Of a DNA stretch of 64,000 nt, positions 60,567 to 64,000 are shown piece after piece; position 1 is the first letter of the stretch, and every line of letters starts with the position of its first letter. The stretch comes from Chlorops oryzae (taxonomy: Eukaryota > Arthropoda > Insecta > Diptera > Chloropidae). A model generated the notes under the pieces. It worked only from the letters and a program-made list of their open reading frames with translations, had not been told where the DNA came from and ran no database searches. The position numbers were made by a program, and so were the translations under genes. The stretch spans positions 41,449,555 to 41,513,554 of the forward strand of contig CM035808.1 in the NCBI GenBank assembly GCA_020466095.1, written 5' to 3'.

Positions 60567-61277
60567 TTATAAAACTTTTTTATGCTTTCAGAATACTTAT
60601 ACGTTAAAATATTTGAGAAGTAAGAGTTTCGACATTTTGTCATACTTACAATTTTTTTTGGCTACTTTAGCTGATTTGTTTTTTATCTTTGGCCATTTTT
60701 AAAAACTCATCAGGGCAACGTTGTTCGCGATTACGTATTATGTTTGTTTTTTTTTTATTTCATCCGGATGTTATTACCTCCATCAAAAATACTTCAATCA
60801 TATATGTATAAAATTTTTCTAGACGTTAGTACTTACCTTCATTCTGACGTTAGGACCTGCGTCTGGACCATACTACCTCCAGAGATGCTTCGGATACGAC
60901 TTTTTGACATATGCAGATTAATATTTAGAATTTTATGCGGATGCGGACACAATAGTGGACTTCCGAAATTGCGGAAGTGGGTGCAAATACTCGCAACATT
61001 CTGGGTACAATCGGTTGCAAAGAAAAACATTTTTTGAAGTTCCGCATTTGCGGAGGCAGATGTTCGCAAAATTCTTGGTACTAACGAAACAAAACATGGT
61101 ACTAAACTGGTACAATCGATTGCAAATAAAAAAATTTGTTTTCTTCTACTTAGATGCCAAGTTCAAAGGGCTGGAACATGTGCAAATAAAAGAAGCAAAC
61201 ATGTATTCTTGTACTTTCCCATAAGCGGACGAGACGGCTACAATCGGGGGTATCCGCGTATGGGAGCTTTCACTGTA
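60567..61277. other. Intergenic with a loose local repeat
   Basis: 60950-61040 and 61040-61137 share ordered motifs (TTGCGGA, GCAAATAC/TCGCAAAAT, GGTACAATCG, TTGCAAA), suggesting an old tandem duplication. No gene could be supported. Confidence 0.4.
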
Positions 61278-61446
61278 CAGTCGAACTTCCATATAATGAA
61301 AATCACTTCATTATATAGAAATTTCATTTTACAGAAATTATTAACACGTACACTGAAAGTGGAACGAAAAAGCTGTGCTTTTGAAATTATTTCATAGTAG
61401 GGACAACATCATTGTATAGACGTTCACTATACGGAAGTTCGACTTG
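61278..61446. repeat. 169-bp pogo/Tigger-like MITE
   Basis: The left end is CAGTCGAACTTCCATATAAT after TA; the right end in reverse complement is CAAGTCGAACTTCCGTATAG. CAGTCGAAC-type ends with a TA target are usual for pogo/Tigger-like elements. The right flank TA is not evident. Confidence 0.6.
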
Positions 61447-61452
61447 CTTTAA

Positions 61453-63107
61453 GCAAGCATTAGACGTAGAAAATATTTGATTGAAATTCCCAATTTCCAC
61501 ACACAAATTTTTCTTTCCAAATAATCGACTAAGTAGGCGAGAACGGCAAGGGAAGAGAAGAAATGTCCCTTCGCCTCACCCGTCTCATCTATAACTAAAG
61601 AATTTCGAAAGAAAAATTTGTGTGTGGAATTGGGAAAAATTGAAGAAAATATTTGCTTTCCCGTGTAATAATGAAATATTTTCCGAAAAAATTGAGAAAA
61701 TATTTTCTGTTGGGTTTTCTAGCAAAACAACTAGTAAATATTTGCTTCGTGTAATGAATGTATTTTATATTTGCTTCACCCCCAAGCAAATATTTCTTCT
61801 GTTTTTATTGACGATACAAAAAATTGGTGTTCGCAAAAAGGCAAGGCGTATTTAACAGGTGGTGCAGTAGGAACGGCTCTTCTTCTTCCTTTTTTCAACT
61901 CGAACTAGTCAAAATTTTGTATTGAATTCCGTACGCTTACATTTTTCAACGAAATTAAATTTTATATTGGAACAAAATTCAAACAAGCGTGAATGATTTT
62001 GACATTTCCGAGTTTTTTTACATTGTTGTTGTACTACTGCCACACACCTTGTTAAATACGCCTTGCAAACAAGGCAAATATTTCTCTGATTTTTTTGAAA
62101 ATTCACTGCCGAAAGTTTAATTTCTGAAAATTCAAGTCATTTGAAGTGACGTTTTTATAGTAATTTTTTTATTTAATTTGAGGCAATGGCGAGCGAAAAT
62201 TTGTACGAAGTTTTAGAGGAGAAGTAACATACCAAAGGAGTCGCGATTTAACCATGACCACCATCCGCGGAATTCGCGAAAATTTGATTTTCACTAGTTT
62301 GAATTGAGTATTTCGCAGCTAAACAAAATGTCCTCTAAGGGTTAAAACTTGACCATGCCCACCATCTGCGAAAATGTTGTGCTTCATAATAATCTCGAAT
62401 TTTAGAAGCTAAATCGAAGTACAGATAAGGTATAAATAGATATTCAAGCTAAAACAACGAAAACGGCAGGAATTTTTGTTAAGGTAATGTTTTAACATAT
62501 TTTAGGCTGAGGAAAAGGTATGTGTGCAATCGGCTTAGCCGATGTAAACTTCTTTACACCAACAACAATTCATCTTCTTCAGATTCATTCATTTTTGCAG
62601 TTGATGAATTAAAATATTCGCAGTGTTGCCAGGTAGCTCCCCTTAAATACTCCATTAACTCCCCCAGATTCGAAATGTGCCCTAAAAGTACAATATTCGA
62701 AATGTAAAAAAAGTATTTGAAGAACAACAACAATTTTGACAGATTTTCTATCAAAACTTAAACTTCGCCATCATTGTTATACATATATATCATAAGCCCC
62801 TAAAATTCTCTAGGAAATTTGTTCCCCTAAACATGCCTAAAAATTTGTTCCCTAAACGACCCTAAAAGTAGGAAAACCCCTATCTAGGGAAACCCCTAAA
62901 CTGCCAACACTGCGTGTAATAGTTATAGCAAATTGTATTTGCTACATACACGAGAAAATATATATTTTCTATAGGTCTGACAAATAATTTTTTAAGCAAA
63001 TATTTGATATAGTGTAATACCATGGAAAATATATTTTCTCCAAATAAAAATTTCGGAAAATAATTTTTTTGAAAATAGAGACAATATTTGCTACGTCTAA
63101 TGCTTGC
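61453..63107. mobile_element. 1655-bp TTAA-flanked element, non-coding
   Basis: Ends are GCAAGCATTAGACGTAG in both orientations (perfect over 17 bp, continuing AAATATT with one change). TTAA flanks both ends (61449-61452 and 63108-63111), the target of piggyBac-type transposases. The interior is full of AAATATTTGC and GAAAATATTTTC motifs, and near the left end two ~30-bp arms (61490-61523 and 61602-61639, core CACACACAAATTTTTCTTTC) are inverted copies. No transposase frame is left. A smaller element is nested at 61841-62066. Confidence 0.75.
61841..62066. repeat. 226-bp nested MITE
   Basis: Ends are GCAAGGCGTATTTAACA in both orientations, with GGTG...GCAGTAG following on both sides. Its interior (61912-62030) is homologous to 43868-44005, and its terminal motif recurs at 37366-37395, so this is a dispersed family. 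It sits inside the TTAA-flanked element. Confidence 0.7.
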
Positions 63108-64000
63108 TTAAGAATTCAGTGTAGTTCGCTTAGATATTTTCGATTATTTTCCAAAATATTTTGTATTCTCAGGTGAAAAATTCAGATTTTTCGTTGGCGC
63201 ACGTGCGAATGGAGCCTCAGCGAAATCGGGTTTATTTAAAAAAATTTACTTACCTCAAATTAAGAAATGTAAAATTTGTTTCTTTCGGGTCTAAAGCAAA
63301 AAAGAGACTAAAATCATAATCCAATTTTGATTTGGTTGACGTTAAAACAATAAAAACCAATCATTGAAATGCGTAAATCTCCATACCACTCAAAACTGAG
63401 AATGAAAACCGCTCAAGTTTGAGTCGAATATTTTGAATACGCACGTTATGCATGCGTACGACAAGTTGATGTCACACCAAATGCCTATCTGCATGAAATT
63501 AATTTTTATATAATAATGTGAAGAAAATGGAAATGAAAACAACATGTAGCGGCGCATTAGTTCAGATATTTGAACTTGAATATATTTTAGTTTGACTTAA
63601 TTCGATGATAACCGAAATTGAATCTAAACAAATGAAGGGCTTTGCCGAGAGGAACGAATTGAGTTAATAAAAGCTTTTATGCAAATATTTTCTTTTTTAT
63701 GTCACTTTAATAGCAAAGTAACTGATTTTACAGACAGTAGTCGGTTTAATGGAGACGATTGCACCAAGAAATCATAACAGTGTAATACACATCGGTTGAA
63801 TCCCAACTATCGATATTTCTCTGTCTCGTATAAATGTTTTAAATTAGAAAATTTCGTGTAGGTACTGCATTATTTCAACTTCAATTTCAATTTATTCGTT
63901 CTATTATTTAAAACCACGTCTTTTATAGTAGGGGAAAGTGGTGCAAATCTCACCCTTTTCTATATATGACCCCATGTGTGATTTGAGAACGAAAAGGCTT
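63108..64000. other. Right edge, no gene recognised
   Basis: AT-rich DNA. No M13 exon is visible; any remaining exons would lie beyond the edge. Confidence 0.5.

Noticed and set aside
1..64000. CRISPR arrays, operons, riboswitches or prokaryotic genes
   Set aside because: None seen; intron structure and gene families show eukaryotic nuclear DNA.

Overview
This is nuclear DNA of an insect, almost certainly a higher fly (Brachycera). It is AT-rich, has short GT-AG introns and few genes, and is crowded with small transposon remnants. A Tweedle cuticle protein limits it to insects. Repeats with (GTCY)n cores, like the mini-me repeats of Diptera, and the CATACATATGTA-type microsatellites point to flies. 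A tephritid-like or calyptrate-like genome fits, but the species cannot be named from the sequence.

Layout. 1-15.3 kb has no gene I can support; it holds MITE-like inverted-repeat elements, mini-me-like repeats and a broken psq-type helix-turn-helix fossil. At 15.3-16.9 kb (+) lies a complete six-exon mRpL38 (413 aa). Facing it tail to tail, 18.5-26.8 kb (-), is a fifteen-exon inositol polyphosphate 4-phosphatase (INPP4 family). Its exons sum to exactly 1332 codons including the stop, with the CX5R active site intact. Its introns carry a retroposon with a perfect 14-bp target duplication and a 392-bp MITE. 27-34 kb is intergenic, with perfect hairpins, a dispersed repeat and a mini-me-like element containing four ~127-bp tandem units. 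At 34.6-35.7 kb and 44.5-45.6 kb (+) are two three-exon S1 proteases with the same intron positions: the first has the full catalytic triad, the second has lost His and Ser and is a protease homolog. Between them lie a PIF/Harbinger-like element, a hAT MITE with an 8-bp target duplication, a TAA-flanked MITE and a composite element carrying two tRNA-like modules.

46-53 kb contains a long foldback, two copies of a TA-flanked element and a decayed Penelope-like reverse transcriptase that one of those copies interrupts. At 53.4-54.3 kb (+) begin the first three coding exons of an M13 (neprilysin-like) peptidase whose catalytic part is not in this window. A complete Tweedle-family cuticle gene lies downstream on the opposite strand (56.6-57.6 kb, -), probably nested in an M13 intron. 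Near it are a zinc-finger pseudogene, a nearly intact mariner broken by one frameshift (59.3-60.6 kb) and a 1.65-kb TTAA-flanked element with a smaller element nested inside.

The host genes do unrelated jobs: mitochondrial translation, phosphoinositide turnover, secreted proteolysis or decoy binding, peptide processing and cuticle. The strongest unexplained signals are two elements that share a pair of tRNA-like modules but have different ends, the CCCTGCAG-ended element family with differing interiors, and the active/dead protease pair. All gene models were built by eye from splice signals and reading frame; no database search was run.
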